Part shown: piece by piece, positions 42,876-53,464 of the stretch
Layout of the letters: each line of letters opens with the position of its first letter
How positions within the stretch are numbered: position 1 is the first letter of the stretch
Made by a program: the position numbers and the translations under genes
Source: Zygnema circumcarinatum
Taxonomy: Eukaryota; Streptophyta; Zygnematophyceae; Zygnematales; Zygnemataceae
Length of the DNA: 64,000 bases
Direction of reading: 5' to 3'
NCBI GenBank assembly: GCA_037447605.1
Contig: CM074804.1
Span: 4,081,541-4,145,540 of the forward strand
Notes under the pieces: model-generated
What the model saw: only the letters and a program-made list of their open reading frames with translations
Databases searched by the model: none
Told to the model about the DNA's origin: nothing

Positions 42876-43222
42876 GGGTGGGGTTCCATCAGCGTTTTTT
42901 CGCCGACGTGGAGGTACAGGCGTAGTTTTGGAGGATGATGTGGCGCCGTCGTGGCGCCGACTAGGACCGACGTGGAGGTACAGGCGTAGTTCCCCCAGAA
43001 AGCCCCTGAGGGCAATTCCCCAGAACTACGCCTGAGTTTTCCAATCGTGCGCCGCCGCGTGGCGTTGAAGATCCGTTCGAGATGCCACGGGGGTACGGCG
43101 GCCACGCTGATTGGCGTCCGCTGATTGGCTCGCGCGACCTCTGATGGAACCCGCAATTCTCCCTTCATGACTCATGATCCGATGTGGCGGTACAGGCAAA
43201 CGCTGATGGAAACCCACCCTAA
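42873..43222. mobile_element. Short inverted-repeat element B, adjoining element A
   Basis: The element spans 42876-43219 (344 bp). The left end is GGGTGGGGTTCCATCAGCG and the right end is its complement with one change, flanked by TAA on both sides; the left TAA is the right TAA of element A. Inside, ACGTGGAGGTACAGGCGTAG occurs twice in direct order and a related CTACGCCTG inverted once. No protein is coded. Confidence 0.85.
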
Positions 43223-44340
43223 CTAACACGTTTTGCCTTTTTACCCTTGCTAGTGGTTTTGATTGTTGAGTACGTTTGATTGCATCGCCATCGTGAGGTA
43301 GTGCTATTCCTCTCCCCTTCCACTGCATCCGTTACTTGTTACCTCGCCATGTCGCTTCTTCATACTGGCCCTATCGAGACCACGACTAGCTCATTGTTCT
43401 TCTTAACGGCTTACAAGCTTGTGCTTGTGCTTAGGTCCTTTGCGACCCGTCCTTCGTGGTTCCCCATGCTGCTTTTGTCCATGTACATTTGATGGCCTCG
43501 CCATCGTGAGATCAATACCATTTTTCTCTTCTTACAAGCACATCTTACTGTAAGGAGACAGCATTGAGAACATCTCACGTTTTCTCTTCAGAACTTGACA
43601 GCACTGAGACCGAATGCCTTGTACACCATGCAGGAACATTTGATCTAAAGGGTGTCTGGCTTGCTTTTGACGTCTTTCCACACTGCTTCAATGAACGTTC
43701 GTCCAGAAAAGGCAAGCAGCACAAATTTAGTGAGCTACGAGCAGTTGAGTCATGGCTTCCTGCAAACCCAAGTTACGCTACATTTCAAGCCATTCAAAAC
43801 TTTGGACATGATAATGACAATTTTTCGATGTATTTCTTACACAGCGCATGCGTTTACAAAGAAATTATACATCCGGAGTTCAAGTAACTTCCCTACAAAA
43901 AACTGCAATATATGCAATAGTCTACAGCCTTGGAGATATTCTCCCTCTTCGAAACTGCTACTAAAAAAAACTCTCCGCATCTCCAGTACTACTTAATACA
44001 CTCAGTGGCCAGCCGTGCTCTTAGCGAAGCTGACTGACTGAGACGCCAAAAAATTGCCAATCAAGTCTACTCTACGAAACTAAGAAGATGATCTTTCTTG
44101 TCTTGAAGTTGGCATAGAAATACAGCCTACAGTACCGACACAATCATTCATGCATTCTCCTTTTGAGAATTCGACCGGCCGTGTGCGGTCCAGTTTCAGT
44201 TGCGTTGTGCAGGCCATCGACAAGAGATTGCGAGAGATGATAGAAGAATGTGATAATCTACAGCGCTCCAGATAGGGAAAGGTAGTTTTCACATCAAAAC
44301 GCCGTAAATGACTGGAAGCCGGGCTATCTCCTTACTGAAC
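43223..44340. other. Intergenic sequence between element B and the next gene
   Basis: Apart from the dispersed repeat at 43430-43516 I see no conserved frame. A plus-strand open frame of about 107 codons at 43564-43887 has no recognisable similarity and no splice context, and is not called. Confidence 0.4.
43430..43516 (+). repeat. Dispersed repeat, GGCCTCGCCATCGTGAG family, copy 2
   Basis: The copy includes CCTTCGTGGTTCCCCATGCT, then CCATGTACATTTGATGGCC and TCGCCATCGTGAGATCAATA. A shorter related stretch, TTTGATTGCATCGCCATCGT, lies upstream near 43277. Confidence 0.7.
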
Positions 44341-45505
44341 TTAATTTACGATGACAGGCGTGAATGGCTGAGCACCTTCTGCTGCAGCAAGTTCCTGGAA
44401 AAATGAAGCCAGAGATACGATGGAATGAATCTCATGATACACTTTGCAAAATAAGCGGAATGAATCACTTGAATGCAGACACATCACCAATTGCCTGCTC
44501 CAATAATCAACTCACCTGCTCTTCCACATCACTAGCTCGCCGTAATAGTATGGAAAGACCGGAGTTCATCCTCCTCTCCCCTATAATTCCGCCCCTGCTC
44601 CCAACCACTGAGTTCCGTGGGAAGACCTTTTCCCATCCTGCTGGCGGTGTTGTATCGACCTGAAATTTCACAATGCGTGGACCATGTCCGAAGCTTCCGG
44701 AGGTGACAGTTCCCCGTTCTGCAAACGAGCCGAAGAGCTCTTTCCTTGGAAGTGGACTGGCGAATGTTGCAGAGGCTCCTGTTGCGCGCCTATTCAATCC
44801 TTCACTCGACATACATACTGTGGAATGTGTGTAGTTGGATGAGTCAACAGCAACAGTGGTTCCTGTATCGAAGATGAAGCACCTGGAGGTCGAGGACACA
44901 ACTGTCAAAGGAGTCACTAGAGACTGATTGCTTGGCAAACTATCTGTAGCAGAACTCCCATTCAGATACTTCGCACATTTCGCACCTCTGCTATCGCCTT
45001 CCGGAGTTACTCCTTCAGACACTTTTCCTTCATCTTCTTCCTCTTTGCCGAGGTCATCCTGATTCGCGGCCTTCGGATCTTCTCTAGGCTGATTTCCAGC
45101 AGATTCCGCACCTTGATTGCTGTTATCAGAATCCGATAAACCACCTTTGAATGCGAGACTCAGGGCTCCTTGACGCGAGACTCTCTTCTCACCCTGACCG
45201 CCAATGTTGAGCTTTTTGGCCGTAACTTTGAACACCGCCTCCTCCTGCAGAGGAGCTTGCGCTTTCTCCTTTGGAGAGCAAAATCCAGAAAGATGAGGAA
45301 CAGTCCCTGAAAGCAGTGATTTAGGTCGAGAGGACAAGGAAGGAGGAGGTGCGGCTGGACCGAGTTTCTTAATTGGAGGAGAAGCCATGGCTGAGCCTGA
45401 CAAGTCGGGCATCTTCCCTAAGGAATTTGCAAGAGGCCAAGCACCTCCGTGCGCCGCCAAATACTTTGCCAGCACCTGCGGCTCGTCGAGCTCGGAATCA
45501 TCCAT
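44341..45505 (-). CDS. Unrecognised two-exon protein
   Basis: Exons 44516-45505 and 44341-44394 join in phase to 347 residues. The N-terminus is MDDSELDEPQVLAKYLAAHG. The middle is rich in Ser, Pro, Gly and acidic residues and is probably disordered (about residues 120-200). The C-terminal part looks more ordered: GPRIVKFQVDTTPPAGWEKV, then RRMNSGLSILLRRASDVEEQ and, from the second exon, ELAAAEGAQPFTPVIVN. The clean donor and acceptor and the in-phase short last exon support a real gene. I do not recognise the family and see no catalytic motif, signal peptide or membrane segment. Confidence 0.7.
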
Positions 45506-46676
45506 TTCTTAAACGGGCAATTCTTCTTGATCCTGACCCTGCAGGGTAGCAGAATCCCTCCGCTGGCAAGACTCCTCCCCTCAGATACACCACACAGAAA
45601 GACCTAACCAGTCGACTCGTACCGTAAGAAAAGCCCTCCTCCCGTCGAGAACTCCAGACCCTGAGCCTAGCCCTCCCGGAAACTTGGAACCTGTAGAACC
45701 CTAAACTTGGCCTCAAATGGGAGGGGGGGGGGCAACTTATACCTTTTCAGGAGAGCGTTCCCTGCATCCAGTTCCGTCAGGTTCCGCCGGAACTGCGGCC
45801 CAACCGTATGGAACGCGCGAGAGGCAAGTGGCCGCTGACCGCCGCAAAACAAGGCCAAAGCGTGACGTGACGCGGCGTGGCAGCCACGGCAGCGGCGGCC
45901 GCACCGCCCGTGACGCCAGCAACCGCGCGATGCGGCACGTGGCGCTGGAACATGACGCCATCGGGTGCATGGGCGGGCGTGGCCCTCCGGTTTGCGAGGA
46001 AGAAGGTTCCGCGCATGTGCTTCCGCAGATCCGGAATCAAAAGGGCTGGTGACGTGGCGCGCTCTGGGCGCGTGGAGGGGCCGCGGGATGTGCGTGGCCG
46101 TCACGTGGCGCGTTGAGATTGGGAAGGAGCGCTGGCAGTGGATAAACCGGGCGGGCGGCATCTTAGGCCGTACAGGTCCGGGCGGGCGGGCAGCAGGCGG
46201 GCGGCGGGACCGGCCGTCGCGCGTGTCACGCGCTGGCGCGCCGCGGCGGGTGCCACGCTGGCCAATGCGCGCGCTGACGGTGCGTGTGTGTGTGTGTGCG
46301 TACGGTACTGTACTCGAAAAAAAAGGGCGCGTGTCGTTTCTCGGAGGCAGGAATTTGAATGCCAGGTCCACGTCCAGGTGCAGTGCATCGGCGGCGCAAC
46401 GGTCCAGGCCGCCCCTCGCGGCGCCCGCCGCGCTGTCGGCCGCTTTCGTAAGAGACACGCAGCGGCCGTACAGGGGACGTTGAGGCGAAGCCTCCGCGAA
46501 GGTGCGCCGCCACTTTGGAGCACCTTCCGATGTCCTCGCTGGCGGCGGGGAAGGACGGAGGCAGGCAGGCCCAGGCCTCGTCAAATACGGGATTTTGGCG
46601 TAAGATAAGGAGTTGTCCCTTAAACTGGTTTAAGGAAACCCCGTAAATTTGGCATATACGGACGGAGAGAAATGAA

Positions 46677-46885
46677 TAGGGAGAGTCAGACCTTGATCAT
46701 CGCTTACAAAATTCCCGAATTCCTCATACAGTACTAAAAGTCACTTCTTTCGTGTACGAATTCCGGATCGGGATCCGCGGCTCCGCCTTACACAGCCGTA
46801 CCGAAATGCGTACCTAGCCAATGCTTAATTCGCCCGACAGGCTTACGAAATTGATTTGGCGATGGTCAAGGTCTGACTCCCCCTA
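46677..46885. mobile_element. Short inverted-repeat element with TA target site (Stowaway-like)
   Basis: The element spans 46679-46883 (205 bp). The left end GGGAGAGTCAGACCTTGATC matches the complement of the right end (GATGGTCAAGGTCTGACTCC) with few changes. The direct flanks are TA on both sides. It codes nothing. The TA duplication and size fit Tc1/mariner-derived MITEs. Confidence 0.75.
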
Positions 46886-48436
46886 ATGAATGCTTTCTTA
46901 TTTCAGTTTACTTTTTTTGTGGTTAAAACCCAGAAGTTTGGAGGTTATGATTTGGAATGTTAGTTTTTGTGAGGAAGTTTCCAAACTATGATGTATTCTA
47001 TAATGGTGATATTTGGAGTAATTTACGAGGGATGGAAATGGAGATGGAGAGCTTTGGATGGGTCTGCAAGGCTTTCATGCAACTGGGCCTTTCAGTGAGT
47101 AGGTATATGCTATCATTGCCAAATGAAAACAGCGCTTTGATACATTTGGTGAAATCTAATCTTTAGGAGTTGAAAAGTTTGCATCGGTTTGTGTTGTTAA
47201 GCCAACAACTAGGGTTATGTACGTATGAAAACATACAGTAGCCATCGTGAGTACAAATGCAATTCATTTCGCATTTTTTGGAACCAAAAAAAGAAAGATA
47301 AAAAGGCTTTTATGGTATTTACGGTTAATCCCCTTAAATCGATCTCAAGCTGTTCCGTGAATAATCGCCAGCGGACAGTACCATACGGGAAATACGCATA
47401 CCAAACTGGAAAGCCAGCGGGCCGTGCTGACGTGCGCGGCCATCCGTACACCAGCTGCGGGGCCGGGCGGTCCCCCTTGTCGTATGGGCGAGGGAGCCGG
47501 CGTGGCCGTCAAATTCTCGTAGCGTCGCGGAAGCTTCTTGGAATAATTTGAGCGTGACGCTACCACCCGGTTCCATGCTGTGACTGCGGCCACTGCCGGA
47601 GTCGCAGGTAAGGTACGGCACCGTACGGAAGCAGACGACACGCAACCACGTCAGCAGTGTTCGCTCGCCTGCCGTCGCACTATAGGAAACGCGTCGTCCA
47701 GCTGTCGCACCATGAGACAAGCCCCGCACTATCGGGTGTTGCGCGAAAGCACGAGGACCCGCAACTCGCCAAAGTGCGATGCGACCGAGCGGACGTCATG
47801 TTACGTCATGTCGCCACCCGTGTGCGATGGGGCCATTCATTCCCGGCCCGGCCCGTCCGCCACACCGCGCGTGCGTGCATGGAGGCATGGACCAGGCGGG
47901 CCACGTGGCGCAGGGGGTGCTTCCTTCGGAGGCGGAGCCGCGCTCGAGCCCGCCCGCCCGCCCGCCCGCCCGCCAGCCGGGCCAGGTCACGTGACGCCAG
48001 ACAATGATTCCGCCGGTCGTGACGGCACACCCGCTCCTCCCGCATGCGACAAGCGAGGCCGCCCGGTCGAGCAGCTGGCGCTCTACGCCTCGCCGTCACC
48101 CCAGCTACATTCCGCCACGTGGCCGGTCCGCGCGCCGCGGCGACATCATGCAGCCCGCGACCCGCGTGGCTGCCGGCCGGGCCCGGAAATAGGACCGTAC
48201 TGTACTGCAATGTACGGTATTGTACGGCATGCACTTGGTTTTCCTGAAAGCCGGTTCTGCCGTGGGACGGCCGGCCGGCAGAATCGCGAGCTGCCGCGTA
48301 CGGCCGGCCGGCAGCCCGCGCCGGAGAAGCCGGGCGGGGTCGCGCATTGATCCGTACGGATGGCGGGTCCGCCCGGCAAGCAGGCAGGCGTGGAGCGAGC
48401 GCAGGGCGGGGCGGGCTCATGCGGGCACTGCGGCCG

Positions 48437-48584
48437 GGGGCGGACCTGCATAGAGTCATAGACACGTTGGGGGGGCTGAGTCCCGCCTCAGACTTTCAAA
48501 AGTCAACTTTTTGAATTTTATCTTATGTATTCTATGCTGAAAGAGGGCTGAGCCTCCGCTCAGTAGAATTCTTGGATCCGCCCC
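48437..48584. mobile_element. Short element with GGGGCGGA ends, copy 1
   Basis: The left end GGGGCGGACCTGCATAGAGT and the complement of the right end (GGGGCGGATCCAAGAATTCT) share about ten terminal bases. Inside are GGGGGCTGAGTCCCGCCTCA and GAGGGCTGAGCCTCCGCTCA, themselves in opposite orientation. No reading frame is present. A related copy lies at 51506-51713. Confidence 0.65.
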
Positions 48585-48591
48585 GGGGTGA

Positions 48592-48995
48592 AACATTGGA
48601 TCGACAACCATTGGACAACCATTGGATGGCAATGGTTTGACGATCCAATGGTTGGCAGCCATAGCCATCCAATGGTTCAAACAATTGCTGTTTCGGTCTG
48701 ACGAAAATGGCTGGGAACCATTGACAGTGGCTGTTTCGGTCTGGCGCCAATGGTTCGCAACCATTGGACGCATCGATGATGAATCCGATAGTTGGAACAA
48801 TTACATAGAAATTGCCATTTTTTATCCGCCGACGGCCAGATTCGAACTCATATTTCGTTAACTATGGAGGTGATATATCTTAACCATTATATAGCAGATG
48901 TGGGTGAAATTCAAATATAAAAACCTATCTAAATGAAAAAGAAATGTTAACCAATGTTGGCGCCCATTGCATCCAATCGTTCCGACCATTGGGCG
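48592..48995. repeat. CCATTGG/CCAATGG repeat blocks, copies 2 and 3
   Basis: Dense CCATTGG and CCAATGG motifs at 48592-48773 and again at 48953-48995, with the shared phrase ACATTGGATCGACAACCATT. The spacer between is AT-rich. The first block begins eight bases after the GGGGCGGA-ended element. Confidence 0.75.
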
Positions 48996-49347
48996 TCGTT
49001 GATCCATCCGCCGGTCCGCCCTGTGCCCTCCCTCCCTCCCTCCCTCCCGTCCGTCCGTACGTGCGTACCTCCTGCGCGGCGCGGCGCGCAGACCTGAAAA
49101 GCAGACACGAATCACGGACCCGCCCTCCGCCGCTCGCAGTTCCAGTTCTGTTGCGCGTACCCGAACTGTCGCACACATGTATCCGCCGTTAAACCAGAAC
49201 ACGGAGAGGCGGCCTCGCTACGTGAAATGCGTACTCCGCAGACGAATCGGAACGGGTACCGCGCGCGGGTGCAAACCCAACCCTTACTGCCTCCCAGGCC
49301 TTCTCTGCCGCGTCTCCTCCAGCCCTCCTTCCGGCGGGCGGGCGGCC

Positions 49348-51281
49348 ATGGAGGAGGTGTCAGCGCGCATTCAGGCGGGGGTGGAGCGGCTCGTGGAGGA
49401 CGTGGACCAGACCGTCAGCAGACCGCAGGAGGTACCGCGCGCGCGCCCCTCTCCCTGCTTTGCTTTCCTGCGACTATACGTGTTATTAGGGTCAGAGAAT
49501 TTACAATTCAGACTCGCCGTTGGAAGGCTGCAGACCTTGCTTAAAAATATAACGATAATTTGAATGTGCGAGTGATGATATGTATGCCTAAAAATTAAAA
49601 GCACACAGCATACACAGCAGAGCTTTTTTTCTTTTTTAAAATGCAAGGAAAGTTTCCTGTATGAGGATGCTTAACTTGATCCATCTTTACCAATTCACTA
49701 CGTTTTCCTTTTCATGGAGTGGAAAGAATGGATCAGGAACTTTATCGCAACATGTCCCCACTTGAAGGGAGGATGAAGCTCAGACTGGATTGAGAGAAAG
49801 AGGGACAATGAAGTTGAATGGGTCTAGGCAACTTGAAGTCGTCCAAATAAAACGATAGATGGGGAAAAAAAATGTTCACGAAAAAACTAGTTGTTTGAGT
49901 GTGTGCTTTCTTTTCTTTTTGGTGAAACATGGAACCTTTTGAAATGATGTTGAATCATTTTAGTACAAAAAAAAAAAGGGAAAAGAAACAGGAGTAGAGG
50001 TTTTTATTATTTTTGTTTTTTCTACTTAATTCGACATAGAGGTGGGATCTAGCGAGTTGTCCACGAGCCTTCTTTTTAATGGACGAGAAGTACTTTTGTG
50101 TCTGCACAGCGGAACTGTGCTCGAGAGTGGACACGTGCAGCAATTATTCTGCAGTGCTTCCTCTGAGGGCTATTTGTGCTTCATGGATCCAACATCAAGC
50201 GGATCTTTAGAACAAATTTAGTGCGTGTTAACAACGTCCATTTGACATGTTCATATCATGTAGGTTCAGTTCTGAAGACAGTGACAGTAAATGGAGGAGT
50301 GAGAGGAACCAGAAATTCTAAAAGGAAGGAGAGGAGGGGGGGAGGGGCGAGAGCGAGAGCGCGCGAGAGAGAGAGGGGTGGCAGGAGAGGAATTCGGGAA
50401 TGCCACAGATGAAAAAAAAAAAAGCTTGACCTACGCTTTGCCTTCTCCCTCTCCTTTTCTTTCAAGAATAGGTCACATCCTGCTTTGTTTTTGGATGGAC
50501 GATTAGCCAGCTTTGACGGGAGTTTGAATTCGCTGTTTTTCTATCGCTGCCAGAAAGCAGCCTATTTGTGCTGTTACAAATGTTTCGATGATGGAAAGCG
50601 GTCAAGGGAGTCCCTGCAGCATTGTCTTCAAAGCTGCCGGCAAGACGTGGAGAGAACTGAAGCAGTCATAAACTCAGAGCTCAGCAGGTTCCAGGTACTT
50701 CTTGCCTACCTCGTGAATCAGAAGAAATGAAACGACAATTGAAAGATTAAAGGGTCACGTCATGTTTTTATTCGGTGCCTCCTGCATCTCTCTCCTTCTC
50801 ACTCTCAACCACTCCCACTCTCGCTCGTTCGCATGTCGTGGAATGGCTTGGAGAAGATCGCCAGTCCTTCCTCTCCTTCTGCCCCTCCCTACTGTCCCCT
50901 CTACTCTCGTCCTCTTCCTCCACATTGTCATGCTCCCTCCGTTCCCCCTTTCAAAATGACGTTGTTGGAAACAGTCATCTGTACGGCGGCGGTACTTGCA
51001 GACATTCGATATTATTAATTATGCAATCCTGTTTGTTAGGCTTCCATTTTCACTCCTCCTTTCTCTGTTTGACGAGTTTGCAGGAACGGTTGCAAAGGTG
51101 TGCTTTAGGGTGTCAGGACAAGGCCCAGGCCGCGTACTCCCCCAACCCTCTGCAGGGCAGTGCCGGCGCTGAGGAGGAGGTGCGCCGCAAGCTGGAGGGC
51201 TGCGTGTGGAGGTGCGCAGATGAGGAGCTGCGAGCTCTGCCGCAAATGTCAGAGCGGATCAAGTATCAATCAAGAAGCTGA
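49348..51281 (+). CDS. FAM136A-like (DUF842) twin CX3C protein
   Basis: Exons 49348-49431, 50554-50694 and 51084-51281 give 140 residues, about the length of human FAM136A. The N-terminal helix (MEEVSARIQAGVERLVEDVD) is followed by four CX3C motifs: CCYKC (34-38), CLQSC, CALGC and CVWRC. Two CX3C pairs are the mark of proteins imported into the mitochondrial intermembrane space by the MIA40 pathway, where FAM136A is located; its exact role is not settled. Family blocks include AVINSELSRFQERLQRC and the C-terminal LPQMSERIK. The start codon lies in a strong context (GCCATGG). The first intron is over 1.1 kb and contains only simple sequence. Confidence 0.92.
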
Positions 51282-53464
51282 GGCAACATTTATTGGACCA
51301 GTTTTCGAGCACTCTCGGCTTTTCTCCCTTTTCAACAGGTTGAGCGAATGTTGAAAGTCAATTCTTTTTCAAAAAAGAAATCGAAGTAGAAATAGGGCAC
51401 AAAGTAGAGTTATAGCGGCTGAAACCACCCAAAATTTTGTCAAGGATTGGAGAGGACGTGCTTTCCAGCTATGGCTGCTTGTGAAGTGGGTTTAGTTTCG
51501 GAGTCAGGGCGGCCCCAGGATTTTAGTTCAAGGGAGGCTGAGATCCAATATTTTAGGTTTTTCGGGGGCGCTGACCAGTAAGCTAGGAAAAAATAAACTG
51601 AAATTCGAGTGTTTTTTGCTATTCAATCTTCAGAGGCGATCAGCGACTACCAGCTTTTAAAAATCTGAGGCGGGCTGAGCCCTCCTCACGCAACCGTGGG
51701 TTCACTACCCTGTTCAGTTGGCCTTTACGAAGAGATTAGGCGAATGGGATTGGCTTCTAGAAGGACCCATAGCCTCGATTGTTGAACTCATGCTTCCAGA
51801 GAAAGGAGCCACTCAATGTCTTGTCCATGAATTCTCAGTATGTTCGGAGAGACGTGACAACTTGTCTCACAAAAAACATTTCGATGTCATCTTTAACTTA
51901 TCTTGAAATCATTTGGAAGTCCGTGAACCATGAACTACCAGGGAACTCCATGCATGCATGCATGCATGCACTCCGGCGCGCAGTGACAGGACGCGCCTCG
52001 CCTCGTCTCGCCGCACACGTTGCTGTCCTGTACAGGTCAAGGTCCGCTGACGTGGCAGGCACGTGTCGCCACCCCAATGGCTGTATTGTCGTTGGACCCA
52101 CTTGGCGCAACGATTGCCGTCCATGTTTTCTGGATCTGACGGCTGTGAGTGCGCGCTAGGGCGCGTCGGTTGACCCGCGACGGGGAGAGGCGGAGCCGGC
52201 GAGGCCGTTCGCGCCCGCCCGCCTGCCCGGCCGCGTCTTCTTGGAGCCGCCTCGCCCTGCAGCGCGCCCTGCCCTGCCCTGCGGGTCTGCTCGAGCGCGC
52301 TGCGGCGGAGGATTGGGAGCGCGGTGAGGGAGGGAGGGAGGGAGGGAGGGCTGGGGACCGTCCTCCATATTAGGAAGAATAGTGTTTCTTTAGTGTGCTG
52401 CCGCTGCGAGACTAATTTTTTTCGTTTCTTACGTTTGTTTGACTGGCTGGAATTCGCTGCATTCCGGATTTTCCGCGCAAGCCTCTTGCAAAATTCGTGT
52501 AGTGTAGTTAGTGGACAGGATGGGTGGCGGGGGGGGTAGTTTTTGCGACAAGCAAGAAGTTGAACTGTGACGTTGAGCATCGTCAATGTTTGTACTTGAT
52601 ACTGAACATATGAGGCTGGTAAAATGTTTATGTTTGGTGGAAAAACCGAAATATAAGACTTCCATTGGAACTCGAGCACTGGAGCCCACCTGAGATGAGG
52701 GCTTCACGAACAATCGAGAACAGCAATACAATCTTTTGTTGTTTTCTTTGTATTCGATCAGTCTTCGCATTGTTATTTTTTAGTTTCCTTCACCTGTACC
52801 CGTCCTGTAATAGATTCAGAACATGCATATGTTGTATATGTGGTTTATTTTATAGAATTTGGATAGATTGGTTCTTCTGTAAGGACTTAAACTCTACCTC
52901 TAAAGGTTGTCGAGCCTGAAACATTGCTCTGTGTAAGTCCATCATGCGTAGGATTTGCTACTCAGCTTACCGAGGTGCGCGATTCAGGACTAAAAACTGA
53001 GAATATGGGTCAGTAAGTGTAGATCCGCAGTCGTCGGGCTCTCTCCTTGTGAAGATGGTTCTGGTTTTTTGCACGAGAAAACTGGCAACTCAGGCACCAC
53101 CCCTTGACGTGGCATAAGTTAAATGAACTTTTTGGAATGGAGGTGCAGGGAGCTTTGTGCGAAGGCTGACAGCGGGATGGACATGCCGAGTGTACCGCTG
53201 ACGAGATTGACATAGAAAACCGGGAATCCGAGCATCGAGGCTTCTGTCTCTGAGAATACAGCAAAGAGGAAGAAAATACTAAGAAGAGTCATTGTACGAA
53301 GGCGATCAGAATGCGACAGTTTGATTGCAGTGTTGTTGCCATGTTTGAAGTCAACTCCAATTTCCAGTTTAACAAATACTCAATATGGCACACGTGAATG
53401 GCATGCTGTGTCTTGTGGTTGTGGCCACCATGAGTTAGTTTTCTCTCTGTGGTGATTGTTTCAG
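51282..53464. other. Intergenic region and 5' leader of the coiled-coil gene
   Basis: The region contains the second GGGGCGGA/GGGCTGAG-type element (51506-51713), a (CATG)n run at 51950-51970, and a GC-rich promoter-like segment at 52010-52360 ending in (GGGA)n. The coiled-coil start at 53465 follows directly after a good acceptor (TTGTTTCAG), so a 5' untranslated exon probably lies in the GC-rich segment. Confidence 0.5.
51506..51713. mobile_element. Short element related to the GGGGCGGA-ended family, copy 2
   Basis: The left end is GGGCGGCCCCAGGATTTTAG followed by AAGGGAGGCTGAG; the right end contains CTGAGGCGGGCTGAGCCCTC. It aligns with the copy at 48437-48584 in its terminal and subterminal parts but has a different, AT-rich centre. 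The exact right border is uncertain. Confidence 0.55.

Larger units (their letters stand above)
45506..49347. other. GC-rich, repeat-rich intergenic region
   Basis: This 3.8-kb region lies between the divergent genes at 45505 (-) and 49348 (+). It holds G-box-like CACGTGGC palindromes (45937, 46101, 47900, 48113), a TA-flanked inverted-repeat element (46677-46885), a GGGGCGGA-ended element (48437-48584) and CCATTGG blocks (48592-48773, 48953-48995). (CCCG)n, (CCCT)n and CGTACG-rich segments also occur. Long open frames in 45.7-46.6 kb and 47.6-48.5 kb are GC-driven and overlap on both strands. Confidence 0.5.

Noticed and set aside
43564-43887. Plus-strand frame of 107 codons
   Set aside because: No similarity that I recognise, no splice or promoter context, and next to a dispersed repeat.
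45667-46584. Minus-strand frame of 305 codons
   Set aside because: Extremely GC- and Arg/Ala/Pro-rich with equally long frames on the other strand; typical of GC-driven chance frames.
47580-48465. Overlapping long frames on both strands
   Set aside because: Same GC-driven artefact; no conserved motif, and the end runs up to the GGGGCGGA-ended element.
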